A DNA stretch of 47,804 nucleotides from Pseudosporangium ferrugineum (GCF_003002065.1 NZ_PVZG01000033.1:1-47804), one strand, 5' to 3'; positions 24,825 to 33,789 are shown, counted from the first letter of the stretch. Notes: generated by a model not told the origin, from the sequence alone. Numbers and translations: made by a program.

Positions 24825-25814
24825 TCAGTGAACGGCGGCTTGGCGGAGTCTCCGCCGCTGCCACGTGGTGCGGATCGAGGAGGCGAGGTTGGGTAGCAGG
24901 ACGGAGAGCACGAGCAACGCGCCCGTGACGATGTTCAGCGCCTGGCCGGAGACGTCCTGGAGGCGCAGCGCGTTCTGCAGCGCGGCGAGCAGCACCACGC
25001 CGGCCAGGACGCCGGGCAGCGTGCCCTTGCCGCCGAAGATCGAGACGCCGCCGAGCAGGACGGCCGCGACCACGGCCAGCTCGAGACCGCTGCCGTTGTC
25101 CGCGCGGGCACTGGAGTAGCGCAGCGTCCACAGCACGCCGACCAGGCCGGCGATCGCGCCGCTGGCCACGTACAGCCAGAATTTGGTCCGGGCCACCCGG
25201 ATGCCGGAGAAATGCGCGGCCTGGGCGTTGGCGCCGATCGCGTAGAGCGAGCGGCCGAACGGCGTCGCGTGCAGGACGACGCCGAAGACCACGGCCAGGG
25301 CGACGATCACGATCAGCACGTTCGGTACGGCCCCGCCGCCGATCGTGCCGGTGACCCAGGCGGTGTAGTTGTACGGGAAGTCCGCCACCGCGCCGTCGCC
25401 GAGCACCACGAAGGCGAGGCCGCGGTAGAGCGCGAGGGTGCCGATGGTGACCGCCAGCGACGGCAGGCCCAGGCCGGTGACCAGGAAGCCGTTGAAGGCG
25501 CCGAGCACCGCGCCGACCACGATGCAGAGCGGGACGATCGTCTCGATGGACAGCCCGTTGTTCCAGAACCAGCCCATCAGGGAGCTGGTCAGCCCCAGCG
25601 TGCTCGCCACCGACAGGTCGATCTCGCCGGTCACGATGATGAACGTCATCGTGAGGGCGACCAGCACGATCGGCATCAGGTCCAGGATGAGGAAGGTGAA
25701 GTTCCGGCTGGTCCCGAAGTTGGGTACGGCCAGCGACGCCACCACCAGCACCGCCGCCGTGAGCAGGATGATGATGCTGTCCCAGCTGGCGAGCCTCTTG
25801 CGCAGCTCAAACAT
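24825..25814 (-). CDS. rhaQ: Rhamnose ABC transporter, permease 2
   Basis: The product is 329 residues, a CUT2-family permease with about 9-10 hydrophobic helices and the signature VTGEIDLSVASTLGLTSS. The Gly-rich cytoplasmic loop VLLGGVSIFGGKGTLPGV is also present. With RhaP it forms a heterodimeric membrane channel for L-rhamnose. The start overlaps the rhaP 3' end by 8 bases. Assignment of the letters P and Q rests on gene order only. Confidence 0.88.
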   Translation of the reverse strand: MFELRKRLASWDSIIILLTAAVLVVASLAVPNFGTSRNFTFLILDLMPIVLVALTMTFIIVTGEIDLSVASTLGLTSSLMGWFWNNGLSIETIVPLCIVVGAVLGAFNGFLVTGLGLPSLAVTIGTLALYRGLAFVVLGDGAVADFPYNYTAWVTGTIGGGAVPNVLIVIVALAVVFGVVLHATPFGRSLYAIGANAQAAHFSGIRVARTKFWLYVASGAIAGLVGVLWTLRYSSARADNGSGLELAVVAAVLLGGVSIFGGKGTLPGVLAGVVLLAALQNALRLQDVSGQALNIVTGALLVLSVLLPNLASSIRTTWQRRRLRQAAVH

Positions 25815-26823
25815 GGCTGTCCCTCTTCCTCAGGGAGCGGGCGATGCGGACCGCGACCAGGCGGTCGGCGCAGATGGCCAGCAGGATCAGCGCGCCGACG
25901 ATCGCCTGCTGCCAGAACTGGTCGATGTCCAGGACGGCCAGGGCGCTGCCGATGACCGTGAGCAGCAGGGCACCGAGGCCGGCGCCCCAGACCGTGCCGC
26001 TGCCGCCGAAGACCGCCACGCCGCCGACCACCACGGCGGCCACGACGTTGAGCTCGTAGCCGGTGCCGGCCGCCGCGTCCACGGTGCCGAAGCGGGCCGC
26101 GAACAGCACGCCGGCGAGCCCGGCCAGGGCGCCGCTGACGGTGAACGCCCCGAGCAGGTTGCGGGCCACCCGGATGCCGGCGAGTTCCGCCGCCTGCGGG
26201 CTGGAGCCCATCGCGTACAGCTCGCGGCCGACCCGGTAGTTGCGCATGACCAGGGACACGCCGCCGACCACGACCAGCGCGATCAGCACCAGCCACGGGA
26301 TGCCCAGGACGGAGGCGTTGGCGAAGCGCAGGAAGTGCCGGGGCAGCTCGTCCGCGTTGACCTGCTGGCCGCCGGCCCACGAGTACGTGATCCCGCGATA
26401 CATGTAGAGCGTGCCGAGCGTGACCACCAGGGCGGGCACCCGGCCGTAGCGGACCAGCACCCCGTTGAGCACCCCGGCGACCGCGCCCACCGCGAGCCCG
26501 GCCAGGAGCGCGACGACCATCGGCAGGCCCGGGTTCGCGCTCATCATCGTCGCCACGGTGAAGGCGCTGAGGCCGAGCACCGAGCCGACGGAGAGGTCGA
26601 TGTTGCGGGTGATCACCACGACCGCCTGGCCCGCGGCCATGACGGCGAGGATGGCGGTGTTGAGCAGGATGTCGCGGATGCTCTGCCCGGACAGGAAGCG
26701 CGGGTTGCTCACCGTGGTGTAGCCGACGAGCGCCGCCAGGGCCAGGATGATGCCCAGCTCGCGGGTCTTGACCAGGGCGCCGAAGGCCCGCTTCGACGGT
26801 GGGGTGGTGGCGAGGGCGGCCAT
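25807..26823 (-). CDS. rhaP: Rhamnose ABC transporter, permease 1
   Basis: The product is 338 residues, a CUT2 permease with the signature VVITRNIDLSVGSVLGLSAF and the loop VVVGGVAVFGGSGTVWGA. The ATG at 26823 shares one base with the rhaT stop (TGATG), so translation is coupled. A much longer in-frame extension towards 27660 lies antisense to no gene but inside rhaT in another frame, and is rejected. It partners with RhaQ. Confidence 0.9.
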   Translation of the reverse strand: MAALATTPPSKRAFGALVKTRELGIILALAALVGYTTVSNPRFLSGQSIRDILLNTAILAVMAAGQAVVVITRNIDLSVGSVLGLSAFTVATMMSANPGLPMVVALLAGLAVGAVAGVLNGVLVRYGRVPALVVTLGTLYMYRGITYSWAGGQQVNADELPRHFLRFANASVLGIPWLVLIALVVVGGVSLVMRNYRVGRELYAMGSSPQAAELAGIRVARNLLGAFTVSGALAGLAGVLFAARFGTVDAAAGTGYELNVVAAVVVGGVAVFGGSGTVWGAGLGALLLTVIGSALAVLDIDQFWQQAIVGALILLAICADRLVAVRIARSLRKRDSHV

Positions 26824-28319
26824 CAGGGGCTCACCTGCTGTCCCATTGCCGCGTACATGACGGCCTCCTCGGTGGCCTCGTCGCGAGTGAGCCGCGCGGC
26901 GACGTGGCCCTCGCGCAGGACGATGATGCGGTCCGCCATGCCGAGCACCTCGGGGAGCTCGGAGGAGACCATGACGACGGCGAGCCCGCGTGCCGCCAGG
27001 GACGACAGCAGCCGGTGGACCTCGGCCTTGGTGCCGACGTCGATGCCGCGCGTGGGTTCGTCGACGATGAGCAGCTTCGGCCCGGTCGCCAGCCACTTGG
27101 CGAGCACGACCTTCTGCTGGTTGCCGCCGGAGAGGGTGCCGACCGGGTCGGAGAGCCGGCCGAACTTGGTCCGGAGCTGCTCGGTCCAGGTCGCCGCCTC
27201 GCGCCGTTCGCTGCCGCCGAGCAGGAGCCCCAGCCGGGCCAGCGCCCGGGAGCGGGGGAGCGTCACGTTGCGTTCGATGGACAACTCCATGATCAGGCCC
27301 TGCTGGCGCCGGTCCTCGGGCACCAGGCCCATCCCGGCCGCCATGGACGCCCGCGGCGAGCCCGGCTTGAGCTTGCGGCCGAGAAAGCGGACGGTGCCCC
27401 GGTCGTAGCGGTCGACGCCGAAGACGGCCTGCATGACCTCGGAGCGGCCGGCGCCGACGAGCCCGGCGAGCGCGACGATCTCGCCGGCCTTGACCGTGAA
27501 GCTGATGTCGCGGAACACGCCCTCGCGGCTCAGCCCCTCGACCTCCAGCACGGTCTCGCCGACGGTCGCCTCCTGCTTGGGGTACAGCGCGCTCAGGTCG
27601 CGGCCGACCATGCGCCGGATCATGTCGTCGACGCTGAGCTCGCTGACCGGCTCGGTGCACACGTGCCGGCCGTCGCGCATGATCGTCACCCGCTGGCAGA
27701 GGGCGGTGATCTCCTCGAACCGGTGGGAGATGAACATGATGGCGGCGCCCTCGTCGCGCAGTGCCCGGGTGACCGCGAACAGCCGGTCGACCTCGACGCC
27801 GCTGAGCGCCGCGGTGGGCTCGTCCATGATCAGGATGCGGGCCTCGCTGGACAGCGCCTTGGCGATCTCGACCAGCTGCTGGTCGGCGATGGACAGTCCG
27901 CGCGCGGGGCGCCCGGGGTCGATGTGCACGCCCAGCCGGGTGAAGAGCCGGGCGGCGTTCGCGGTCATCGCCCGGCGGTCGATCTGCCGGAGCCGGGTCA
28001 GCGGCTGGTTGCCCATCGCGATGTTCTCCGCGACCGAGAGGTCCGGGAAGAGGGTCGGCTCCTGGTAGATCACGGCGATGCCGGCGGCCTTCGCGTCGGC
28101 GGGGCCGGCGAACTCCGTCTCGGTGCCGTGCACCGCGAGCGTGCCGGTGTCGGGCCGGTGCACCCCGGCCAGCATCTTGACGATCGTGGACTTGCCGGCG
28201 CCGTTCTCACCGACCAGGGCGTGCGCCTCGCCCGCGTACAGGGAGAAGCTGACACCCTGGACGGCGGCCACGGCGCCGAACGACTTGGTCACGTCGCGCA
28301 CCTCGAGCAAGGCGCTCAC
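26823..28319 (-). CDS. rhaT: Rhamnose ABC transporter, ATP-binding protein
   Basis: The product is 498 residues with two fused ATPase domains, as in CUT2 importers. Domain 1 has Walker A GENGAGKST, a degenerate signature LSIADQQLVEIAKAL and Walker B ILIMDEPTAAL. Domain 2 has the degenerate Walker A GLVGAGRSE usual for the class, the signature LSGGNQQK and Walker B LLIVDEPTRGID. It energises RhaPQS. I prefer the GTG at 28319 with GGAGG 5 bases upstream; a GTG two codons earlier overlaps that site. It is the first gene of the leftward operon, with an operator 22 bases upstream. Confidence 0.93.
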   Translation of the reverse strand: MSALLEVRDVTKSFGAVAAVQGVSFSLYAGEAHALVGENGAGKSTIVKMLAGVHRPDTGTLAVHGTETEFAGPADAKAAGIAVIYQEPTLFPDLSVAENIAMGNQPLTRLRQIDRRAMTANAARLFTRLGVHIDPGRPARGLSIADQQLVEIAKALSSEARILIMDEPTAALSGVEVDRLFAVTRALRDEGAAIMFISHRFEEITALCQRVTIMRDGRHVCTEPVSELSVDDMIRRMVGRDLSALYPKQEATVGETVLEVEGLSREGVFRDISFTVKAGEIVALAGLVGAGRSEVMQAVFGVDRYDRGTVRFLGRKLKPGSPRASMAAGMGLVPEDRRQQGLIMELSIERNVTLPRSRALARLGLLLGGSERREAATWTEQLRTKFGRLSDPVGTLSGGNQQKVVLAKWLATGPKLLIVDEPTRGIDVGTKAEVHRLLSSLAARGLAVVMVSSELPEVLGMADRIIVLREGHVAARLTRDEATEEAVMYAAMGQQVSP

Positions 28320-28340
28320 GGCCACCTCCGTGGTCGGCGT

Positions 28341-28352
28341 TGAAATGTTTCA
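28341..28352 (-). promoter_or_regulatory. Rhamnose-regulator operator, rhaT promoter
   Basis: TGAAATGTTTCA matches 11 of 12 positions of the perfect site TGAAACGTTTCA at 29586. On the minus strand it lies 13 bases after the -10 box TACGTT (28371-28366), so a bound repressor would cover the start region. Confidence 0.85.
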
Positions 28353-28365
28353 TCGGCGTGTGACG

Positions 28366-28395
28366 AACGTAGGTGGCCTCGATCACACGTGTCAA
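28366..28395 (-). promoter_or_regulatory. Promoter of the rhaTPQSMI operon
   Basis: On the minus strand TTGACA (28395-28390), an 18-bp spacer and TACGTT (28371-28366) form a near-consensus vegetative promoter. The geometry (TTGAC-18-TAnnnT followed by an operator 12-13 bases later) is the same as at the right-arm promoter. Confidence 0.8.
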
Positions 28396-28404
28396 GCACT
28401 AGGT

Positions 28405-28416
28405 CGAAACCTTTCG
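28405..28416. promoter_or_regulatory. Weak operator-like site between the divergent promoters
   Basis: CGAAACCTTTCG has the GAAA/TTTC arms of the locus operator but C/G ends and a CC centre. It sits 10 bases upstream of the rhaT -35 box and may be an auxiliary site that helps looping or cooperative binding. Confidence 0.45.
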
Positions 28417-28449
28417 GAAACACGGGCCGTGCAGGGGTTGCGGGTGCCG

Positions 28450-28472
28450 TACGATGTCGCTTCAACGTTTCA
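28450..28472 (+). promoter_or_regulatory. -10 box and operator of the rhamnose regulator gene
   Basis: TACGAT (28450-28455) fits TAnnnT; no good -35 is seen. TTCAACGTTTCA (28461-28472) matches 10 of 12 bases of TGAAACGTTTCA and begins 5 bases after the -10 box, consistent with autorepression. Confidence 0.65.
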
Positions 28473-28487
28473 AAGGGGGCGAAGTTG

Positions 28488-29522
28488 GTGGCCAACGGCA
28501 GGAGCCCGTCCGTCAAGGACGTCGCCGCGTCGGCGGGGGTCTCCCTGGGCACCGTCTCGAACGTGATGAACCGCCCGGAGGTGGTCAGCCCGGCCACCCG
28601 CGAACGAGTCGAGCGGGCGATGGCCGAGCTCGGCTTCGTCCGCAACGAGTCGGCCCGCCAGCTGCGCGCCGGCACCAGCCGCACGCTGGCGTACGTGATG
28701 CTCGACGGCAGCAACCCGTTCTTCCACGACGTCGCGCAGGGCATCGAGCTCGCCGCCGAGGACGCCGACCTCTCGCTGTTCATCTGCAACAGCAACGGCC
28801 GGGCCGACCGCGAGGCCGTGCACCTCGACCGGCTCATGCAGCAGCGGGTGCAGGGCGTGCTGATCACCCCGGTCGACCCGGAGGCGCCGCACCTCGCCGA
28901 GATCGGCCGGCGGGGCATCCCCATCGTGATAGTCGACCGGGTCGGCGCCGGCGGTGCGTCCTGCTCGGTCGCGGTCGACGACGTGCTGGGCGGCCGGATC
29001 GCCGTGGAGCACCTCGCCGAGCAGGGGCACACCCGGGTCGCGGTGGTCGGCGGCCCGGAGAGCATCGGCCAGGTGCGCGAGCGGGTCGAGGGGGCCCGGC
29101 AGATCTGGGCGGAGCTGGGCCTGCCGCCCGGCGACCTGACCTATCTGCCCACGTCGGCGCTCACCGTCGCCGAGGGGCGGTCGGCGGGGGAGCGACTCGC
29201 GGGCATCCCGGCCCGGCGCCGGCCGACCGCCGCCTTCTGCGCCAACGACCTGCTCGCGCTCGGCCTGCTGCAGCAGGGCATCGGCGCCGGCCTGCGGGTC
29301 CCCGAGGACCTGGCGATCGTGGGCTTCGACGACATCGAGTTCGCCGCGGCGGCGGCGGTGCCGCTCACGTCCGTGCGGCAGCCGCGGCAGGAGCTCGGCC
29401 GCTCCGCCGCCCAGCTCGTGCTCGACGAGGCGACGAACCCCGAGCACCGGCACCAGCAGCTCTCCTTCGTGCCCGAGCTGGTGGCCCGGGCGTCCACGGT
29501 GGCCCGGCCGCGGCCCCACTGA
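28488..29522 (+). CDS. rhaR: LacI-family regulator of the rhamnose locus
   Basis: The product is 344 residues. The helix-turn-helix SVKDVAASAGVSLGTVSNVM is followed by the hinge ARQLRAGTSRT and an effector-binding domain (AYVMLDGSNPFFHDVAQGIE, GVLITPVDPEAPHL, IVGFDDIEFAAAAAVPLTSV). It sits between two divergent rha arms, and operators with GAAA/TTTC arms flank it and precede both arms. I infer that it represses the locus and is released by L-rhamnose or a phosphorylated intermediate. GGGGG lies 9 bases before the GTG at 28488; a TTG one codon earlier is equally possible. The symbol is positional; it is not an AraC-type RhaR. Confidence 0.9.
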   Translation: MANGRSPSVKDVAASAGVSLGTVSNVMNRPEVVSPATRERVERAMAELGFVRNESARQLRAGTSRTLAYVMLDGSNPFFHDVAQGIELAAEDADLSLFICNSNGRADREAVHLDRLMQQRVQGVLITPVDPEAPHLAEIGRRGIPIVIVDRVGAGGASCSVAVDDVLGGRIAVEHLAEQGHTRVAVVGGPESIGQVRERVEGARQIWAELGLPPGDLTYLPTSALTVAEGRSAGERLAGIPARRRPTAAFCANDLLALGLLQQGIGAGLRVPEDLAIVGFDDIEFAAAAAVPLTSVRQPRQELGRSAAQLVLDEATNPEHRHQQLSFVPELVARASTVARPRPH

Positions 29523-29543
29523 GCCTCGGTTCCTGCCCGGCCC

Positions 29544-29573
29544 TTGACCCGTGCGCGGCGGCGGCCGTAACCT
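29544..29573 (+). promoter_or_regulatory. Promoter of the right rhamnose arm
   Basis: TTGACC (29544-29549), an 18-bp spacer and TAACCT (29568-29573) form a vegetative promoter that places the start near 29580, just before the operator. Confidence 0.8.
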
Positions 29574-29585
29574 GCTCGACATCTG

Positions 29586-29597
29586 TGAAACGTTTCA
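29586..29597. promoter_or_regulatory. Perfect rhamnose-regulator operator, right arm
   Basis: TGAAACGTTTCA is a perfect 12-bp palindrome with a central CG, 12 bases after the -10 box and 22 bases before the aldolase start codon. It is the best-conserved of the four sites in this locus. Confidence 0.9.
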
Positions 29598-29619
29598 TGG
29601 TGTCGATCGAAGGATGGCC

Positions 29620-31650
29620 ATGTCCCACCCCGCAGTCAGCGAACTCCTCGGGCGCAGCAACCGCCTCGGCGCCGACCCCCGCAACACCAACTACGCGGGC
29701 GGGAACACGTCCGCGAAGGGCGCGGAGACCGACCCGGTGACCGGCACGCCGGTGGACCTCGTCTGGGTCAAGGGCTCCGGCGGCGACCTCGGCACGCTCA
29801 CGGAGCCCGGCCTGGCCGTGCTCCGGCTCGACCGGCTGCGGGCCCTCGCCGGCGTCTACCCGGGCATCGAGCGCGAGGACGAGATGGTGGCCGCGTTCGA
29901 CTACTGCCTGCACGGCCGGGGCGGTGCCGTCCCCTCGATCGACACGGCCATGCACGGCCTGGTCGAGGCGCCGCACGTCGACCACCTGCACCCCGACGCG
30001 GGCATCGCGCTCGCCACCGCCGCCGACGGGCCCGCGCTGACCAAGGAGATCTTCGGTGACCGGGTGCTCTGGGTGCCGTGGCGCCGCCCCGGCTTCCAGC
30101 TGGGCCTGGACATCGCGGCCGTGCAACGGGAAAACCCCCGGGCCATCGGCGTCATCCTCGGCGGGCACGGGATCACCGCCTGGGGCGCGACCAGCGAGGA
30201 GTGCGAGGCACGGTCGCGGGAGATCATCGAGACGGCGGCGGCGTACCTGGCCGGGCACGGGCGGGCCGAGCCGTTCGGGGCGCTGGTGCACGCGCCGCTG
30301 GCCGAGCGGGCGCGGCGGGAACGGGCCGCCGTGCTCTTCCCGATCGTGCGGGGACTCGTGTCGACGGATCGGCCGCAGGTGGGCCACTACACCGACAGCG
30401 ACGTCGTCCTCGACTTCGTGGGGCGGGAGCGGATGCCCGCCCTGGCGGCGCTCGGCACCTCGTGTCCCGACCACTTCCTGCGTACCAAAGTGAAGCCCCT
30501 GGTTCTGGACACCGCGCCCGACGCGCCGCTGGAGCAGGTCGAAGCGCGGCTCCGCGAGCTGCACGCGGCCTACCGCGACGACTACCGGGCCTACTACGAA
30601 CGGCACGCCACGGCCGACAGCCCGGCGATGCGGGGCGCCGACCCGGCGATCGTGCTGGTGCCCGGCGTCGGCATGTTCAGCGTCGGGGCCGACAAGCAGA
30701 CCGCGCGGGTGGCCGGCGAGTTCTACGTCAACGCGATCAACGTCATGCACGGCGCCGAATCGGTCTCCACCTACGCGCCGATCGACGAGTCGGAGAAGTT
30801 CCGCATCGAGTACTGGGCGCTCGAGGAGGCCAAGCTGCGGCGGAAGCCGAAGCCGAAGCCGCTCGCGACCCGCATCGCGCTGGTCACCGGCGGCGGCTCG
30901 GGCATCGGGCGGGCGATCGCGCTGCGGCTCGCCGCCGAGGGCGCGTGCGTGGTGGTGGCCGACCGCGACGCCGGCTCTGCGGCCGCGGTGGCCGCCGAGA
31001 TCGGCGGTCCGGACGTGGCCGTGGCGGTGGCGGCCGACGTCACCTCGGAGGCCGCCGTCGCCGAGGCGGTGGCCCGCGCGACCCTCGCCTTCGGCGGAAT
31101 CGACCTGGTGGTGAACAACGCCGGCCTGTCCGTTTCGAAGCCGCTGCTGGAGACCACCGAGGCCGATTGGGACCTGCAGCACGACGTCATGGCGAAGGGC
31201 TCGTTCCTGGTGTCCCGGGCCGCCGCCCGGGTGCTGATCGCGCAGGGGATGGGCGGCGACATCGTCTACATCTCCAGCAAGAACTCGCTGTTCGCGGGGC
31301 CCGACAACGTCGCGTACGGCGCCGCCAAGGCCGACCAGGCGCACCAGGTCCGGCTGCTCGCCGCCGAGCTGGGCGGGCACGGCATCCGGGTCAACGGCGT
31401 CAACCCCGACGGCGTGGTCCGCGGCTCCGGCATCTTCGCCGGCGGCTGGGGCGCGCAGCGGGCGGCGGTGTACGGCGTACCCGAGGAGAAGCTCGGCGAG
31501 TTCTACGCCCAGCGCACCCTGCTCAAGCGCGAGGTCCTGCCGGAGCACGTGGCCAACGCCGTGTTCGTGCTGACCGGGGGCGAGCTGTCGCACACCACCG
31601 GCCTGCACGTGCCGGTGGACGCCGGCGTCGCGGCTGCGTTCCTGCGGTGA
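29620..31650 (+). CDS. Bifunctional L-rhamnulose-1-phosphate aldolase / L-lactaldehyde dehydrogenase
   Basis: The product is 676 residues, a fusion. Residues 1 to about 405 form a class II aldolase/adducin-type domain with zinc-ligand segments HLHPDAG and GGHGITAWG. Residues about 415-676 form a short-chain dehydrogenase (ALVTGGGSGIGRAIALRLA, NNAGLS, VYISSKNS then the YGAAK catalytic Tyr-Lys). The family (YuxG/RhaEW-like) cleaves L-rhamnulose-1-phosphate to dihydroxyacetone phosphate and L-lactaldehyde and oxidises the latter to L-lactate. GAAGGA lies 5 bases before the ATG at 29620; an ATG two codons earlier overlaps that site. The stop overlaps the rhaB start (GTGA). Confidence 0.92.
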   Translation: MSHPAVSELLGRSNRLGADPRNTNYAGGNTSAKGAETDPVTGTPVDLVWVKGSGGDLGTLTEPGLAVLRLDRLRALAGVYPGIEREDEMVAAFDYCLHGRGGAVPSIDTAMHGLVEAPHVDHLHPDAGIALATAADGPALTKEIFGDRVLWVPWRRPGFQLGLDIAAVQRENPRAIGVILGGHGITAWGATSEECEARSREIIETAAAYLAGHGRAEPFGALVHAPLAERARRERAAVLFPIVRGLVSTDRPQVGHYTDSDVVLDFVGRERMPALAALGTSCPDHFLRTKVKPLVLDTAPDAPLEQVEARLRELHAAYRDDYRAYYERHATADSPAMRGADPAIVLVPGVGMFSVGADKQTARVAGEFYVNAINVMHGAESVSTYAPIDESEKFRIEYWALEEAKLRRKPKPKPLATRIALVTGGGSGIGRAIALRLAAEGACVVVADRDAGSAAAVAAEIGGPDVAVAVAADVTSEAAVAEAVARATLAFGGIDLVVNNAGLSVSKPLLETTEADWDLQHDVMAKGSFLVSRAAARVLIAQGMGGDIVYISSKNSLFAGPDNVAYGAAKADQAHQVRLLAAELGGHGIRVNGVNPDGVVRGSGIFAGGWGAQRAAVYGVPEEKLGEFYAQRTLLKREVLPEHVANAVFVLTGGELSHTTGLHVPVDAGVAAAFLR

Positions 31651-33053
31651 GGACCTTCGCGGCGGTCGACCTCGGCGCGTCCAGCGGACGGGTCATGGCC
31701 GGCCGCGTCGCCCCCGGCGCCCTGGACCTGACCGCCGTGCAGCGCTTCCCGAACGAGCCGGTACGCGCCGGCGGCACCCTGCACTGGGACATCCTCGCGC
31801 TCTACCGCGGGGTGCTCGAGGGCCTGCGCGCGGCCGGCCCGGTGGACGGCATCGGGATCGACTCGTGGGCGGTCGACTACGGCCTGCTGGACGCGAGCGG
31901 GGCGTTGCTCGGCAACCCGGTGCACTACCGCGACGCCCGCACCGAACGGATCGCGGCCGAGGTCGCCGCCGTCGTCCCCGAGCCGGACCTGTACGCCCGG
32001 ACCGGCCTGCAGAAGCTACCGTTCAACACGATCTACCAGCTCGTCGCGGCCGCCGGCACCCCGCAGCTCGACGCCGCCCGGCAGCTGCTGATGATCCCGG
32101 ACCTGATCGCGTACTGGCTGACCGGGGAGGTGGGTGCCGAGCTCACCAACGCGTCGACCACCCAGCTGCTCGACGTACGCTCGGGCACCTGGGCGACCGG
32201 CCTGATGGAGACCCTCGGCATCCGCCCGGAGCTGTTCCCGCAGCTGCGGCGGCCCGGCGAGGTGATCGGCCCGGTGTTGCCCGACACCGGGATCGGGCCG
32301 GCCGACGTCATCGCGGTGGGCTCGCACGACACCGCCTCGGCCGTCGTGGGGGTGCCGGCCGAGGGGGAGCATTTCGCGTACGTGTCGTGCGGCACGTGGT
32401 CGCTGGTCGGGGTCGAGCTGGACGCGCCCGTGCTGACCGAGGAGTCGCGGCTCGCCAACTTCACCAACGAGGGCGGCGTCGACGGCACCGTCCGCTACCT
32501 GCGCAACGTGATGGGGTTGTGGCCGCTCCAGGAGTGCCTGCGCGAGTGGGGCCGGCCCGCACTCCCGGAGCTGCTGCGGGCGGCGGAGGGCGTACCCGCG
32601 TTCGCCGCCGTGGTGGACCTCGACGACCCAGTCTTCCTCCCGCCCGGCGACATGGCCGGGCGGATCAGCCGGCGGGCCGGCCGCGCGCTGGACCGGCCGG
32701 AGACCGTCCGCTGCATCCTCGACAGTCTCGCGCTGGCTCATCGTCGGGCGGTGTTCCAGGCCCAGCGGCTGTCCGGCCGGCACGTCGACGCCGTGCACAT
32801 CGTCGGCGGCGGGGCCCGCAACGAGCTGCTCTGCCGGCTCACCGCGGACGCGTGCGGGCTGCCCGTACTCGCCGGGCCGGTCGAGGCCACCGCCCTGGGC
32901 AACGTGCTGGTCCAGGCCCGCGCCGCCGGGGTGATCGGCGGCGACCTCTCGGCATTGCGGGCCCTTCTGCGGCAGACTCAGCAGATCGTGCGCTACGAGC
33001 CGCGCGGCGACGAGGCGGCGTGGCGGGCGGTAGAGCGCGAAGTGGGGGTCTGA
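31647..33053 (+). CDS. rhaB: L-rhamnulokinase
   Basis: The product is 468 residues of the FGGY kinase family. Motifs are the N-terminal phosphate-binding AAVDLGASSGRVMAG, GIDSWAVDYGLLD with the catalytic Asp region, YVSCGTWSLVG, and VHIVGGGARNELLCRLTA in the second actin-like domain. It phosphorylates L-rhamnulose with ATP to give the aldolase substrate. Translation starts at GTG 31647, overlapping the aldolase stop by 4 bases, and the next gene starts one base after the stop, so the operon is tightly coupled. Confidence 0.95.
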   Translation: MRTFAAVDLGASSGRVMAGRVAPGALDLTAVQRFPNEPVRAGGTLHWDILALYRGVLEGLRAAGPVDGIGIDSWAVDYGLLDASGALLGNPVHYRDARTERIAAEVAAVVPEPDLYARTGLQKLPFNTIYQLVAAAGTPQLDAARQLLMIPDLIAYWLTGEVGAELTNASTTQLLDVRSGTWATGLMETLGIRPELFPQLRRPGEVIGPVLPDTGIGPADVIAVGSHDTASAVVGVPAEGEHFAYVSCGTWSLVGVELDAPVLTEESRLANFTNEGGVDGTVRYLRNVMGLWPLQECLREWGRPALPELLRAAEGVPAFAAVVDLDDPVFLPPGDMAGRISRRAGRALDRPETVRCILDSLALAHRRAVFQAQRLSGRHVDAVHIVGGGARNELLCRLTADACGLPVLAGPVEATALGNVLVQARAAGVIGGDLSALRALLRQTQQIVRYEPRGDEAAWRAVEREVGV

Positions 33054-33054
33054 C

Positions 33055-33789
33055 GTGCGGATAGCCCTGTTCGTGACCTGCCTGGCCGACACCCTGTTCC
33101 CGGCGGCGGCCAAGGCCACGGTCCGGCTGCTGGAACGGCTCGGGCACGAGGTCGTCTTCCCGCCGGGCCAGACGTGCTGCGGCCAGATGCACATCAACAC
33201 CGGATACCAGAGGGACGCACTTCCCCTGGTACGCCGCCATGTGCGCACCTTCGCCCCGTACGACGTGGTGGTGGCGTCGTCCGGATCGTGCGTCGGCTCG
33301 GTACGCCACCAGCACGCGACGGTGGCCCGGGCGGCGGGGGAGGCGTCGCTGGCGGCCCGGGCCGAGGACGTGGCGTCGCGGACGTACGAGCTGTCCGAGC
33401 TGCTCGTGGACGTGCTCGGGGTGGAGGACGTCGGGGCGTGGTATCCGCACCGGGTCACGTACCACCCGACGTGCCACTCGCTGCGGATGCTCCGGGTCGG
33501 CGACAAGCCGTTGCGGCTGCTGCGGCACGTACGCGGCATGGAACTCGTCGAATTGCCCGACGCGGACCAGTGCTGCGGGTTCGGCGGCACGTTCGCCCTG
33601 AAGAACGCCGAGACCTCCACCGCGATGCTCGCCGACAAGATGCGCCACGTGCTCGACACCGGCGCGGAGGTCTGCACGGCCGGCGACGCGTCCTGCCTGA
33701 TGCACATCGGCGGCGGGCTCTCCCGGATGGACGCCGGGGTGCGTACCGTGCACCTGGCCGAGATCCTCGCCGCGACGGAGGAGTCATGA
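33055..33789 (+). CDS. lutA: L-lactate oxidation iron-sulfur protein LutA
   Basis: The product is 244 residues. It has two Cys-rich CCG domains: QTCCGQMHINTGY (about residues 40-52) and DQCCGFGGTFALKN (about 172-185), as in LutA/YkgE and heterodisulfide-reductase-like subunits. It acts with LutB and LutC to oxidise L-lactate to pyruvate. In this operon its substrate would be the L-lactate made by the upstream aldolase/dehydrogenase. GTG start one base after rhaB; the stop overlaps lutB (ATGA). Confidence 0.93.
   Translation: MRIALFVTCLADTLFPAAAKATVRLLERLGHEVVFPPGQTCCGQMHINTGYQRDALPLVRRHVRTFAPYDVVVASSGSCVGSVRHQHATVARAAGEASLAARAEDVASRTYELSELLVDVLGVEDVGAWYPHRVTYHPTCHSLRMLRVGDKPLRLLRHVRGMELVELPDADQCCGFGGTFALKNAETSTAMLADKMRHVLDTGAEVCTAGDASCLMHIGGGLSRMDAGVRTVHLAEILAATEES

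Noticed and set aside
22227..28319. The rhaS symbol read as the AraC-type activator
   Set aside because: The protein has a lipobox and a sugar-binding fold and no AraC helix-turn-helix. It is the transporter component that carries the same letter.
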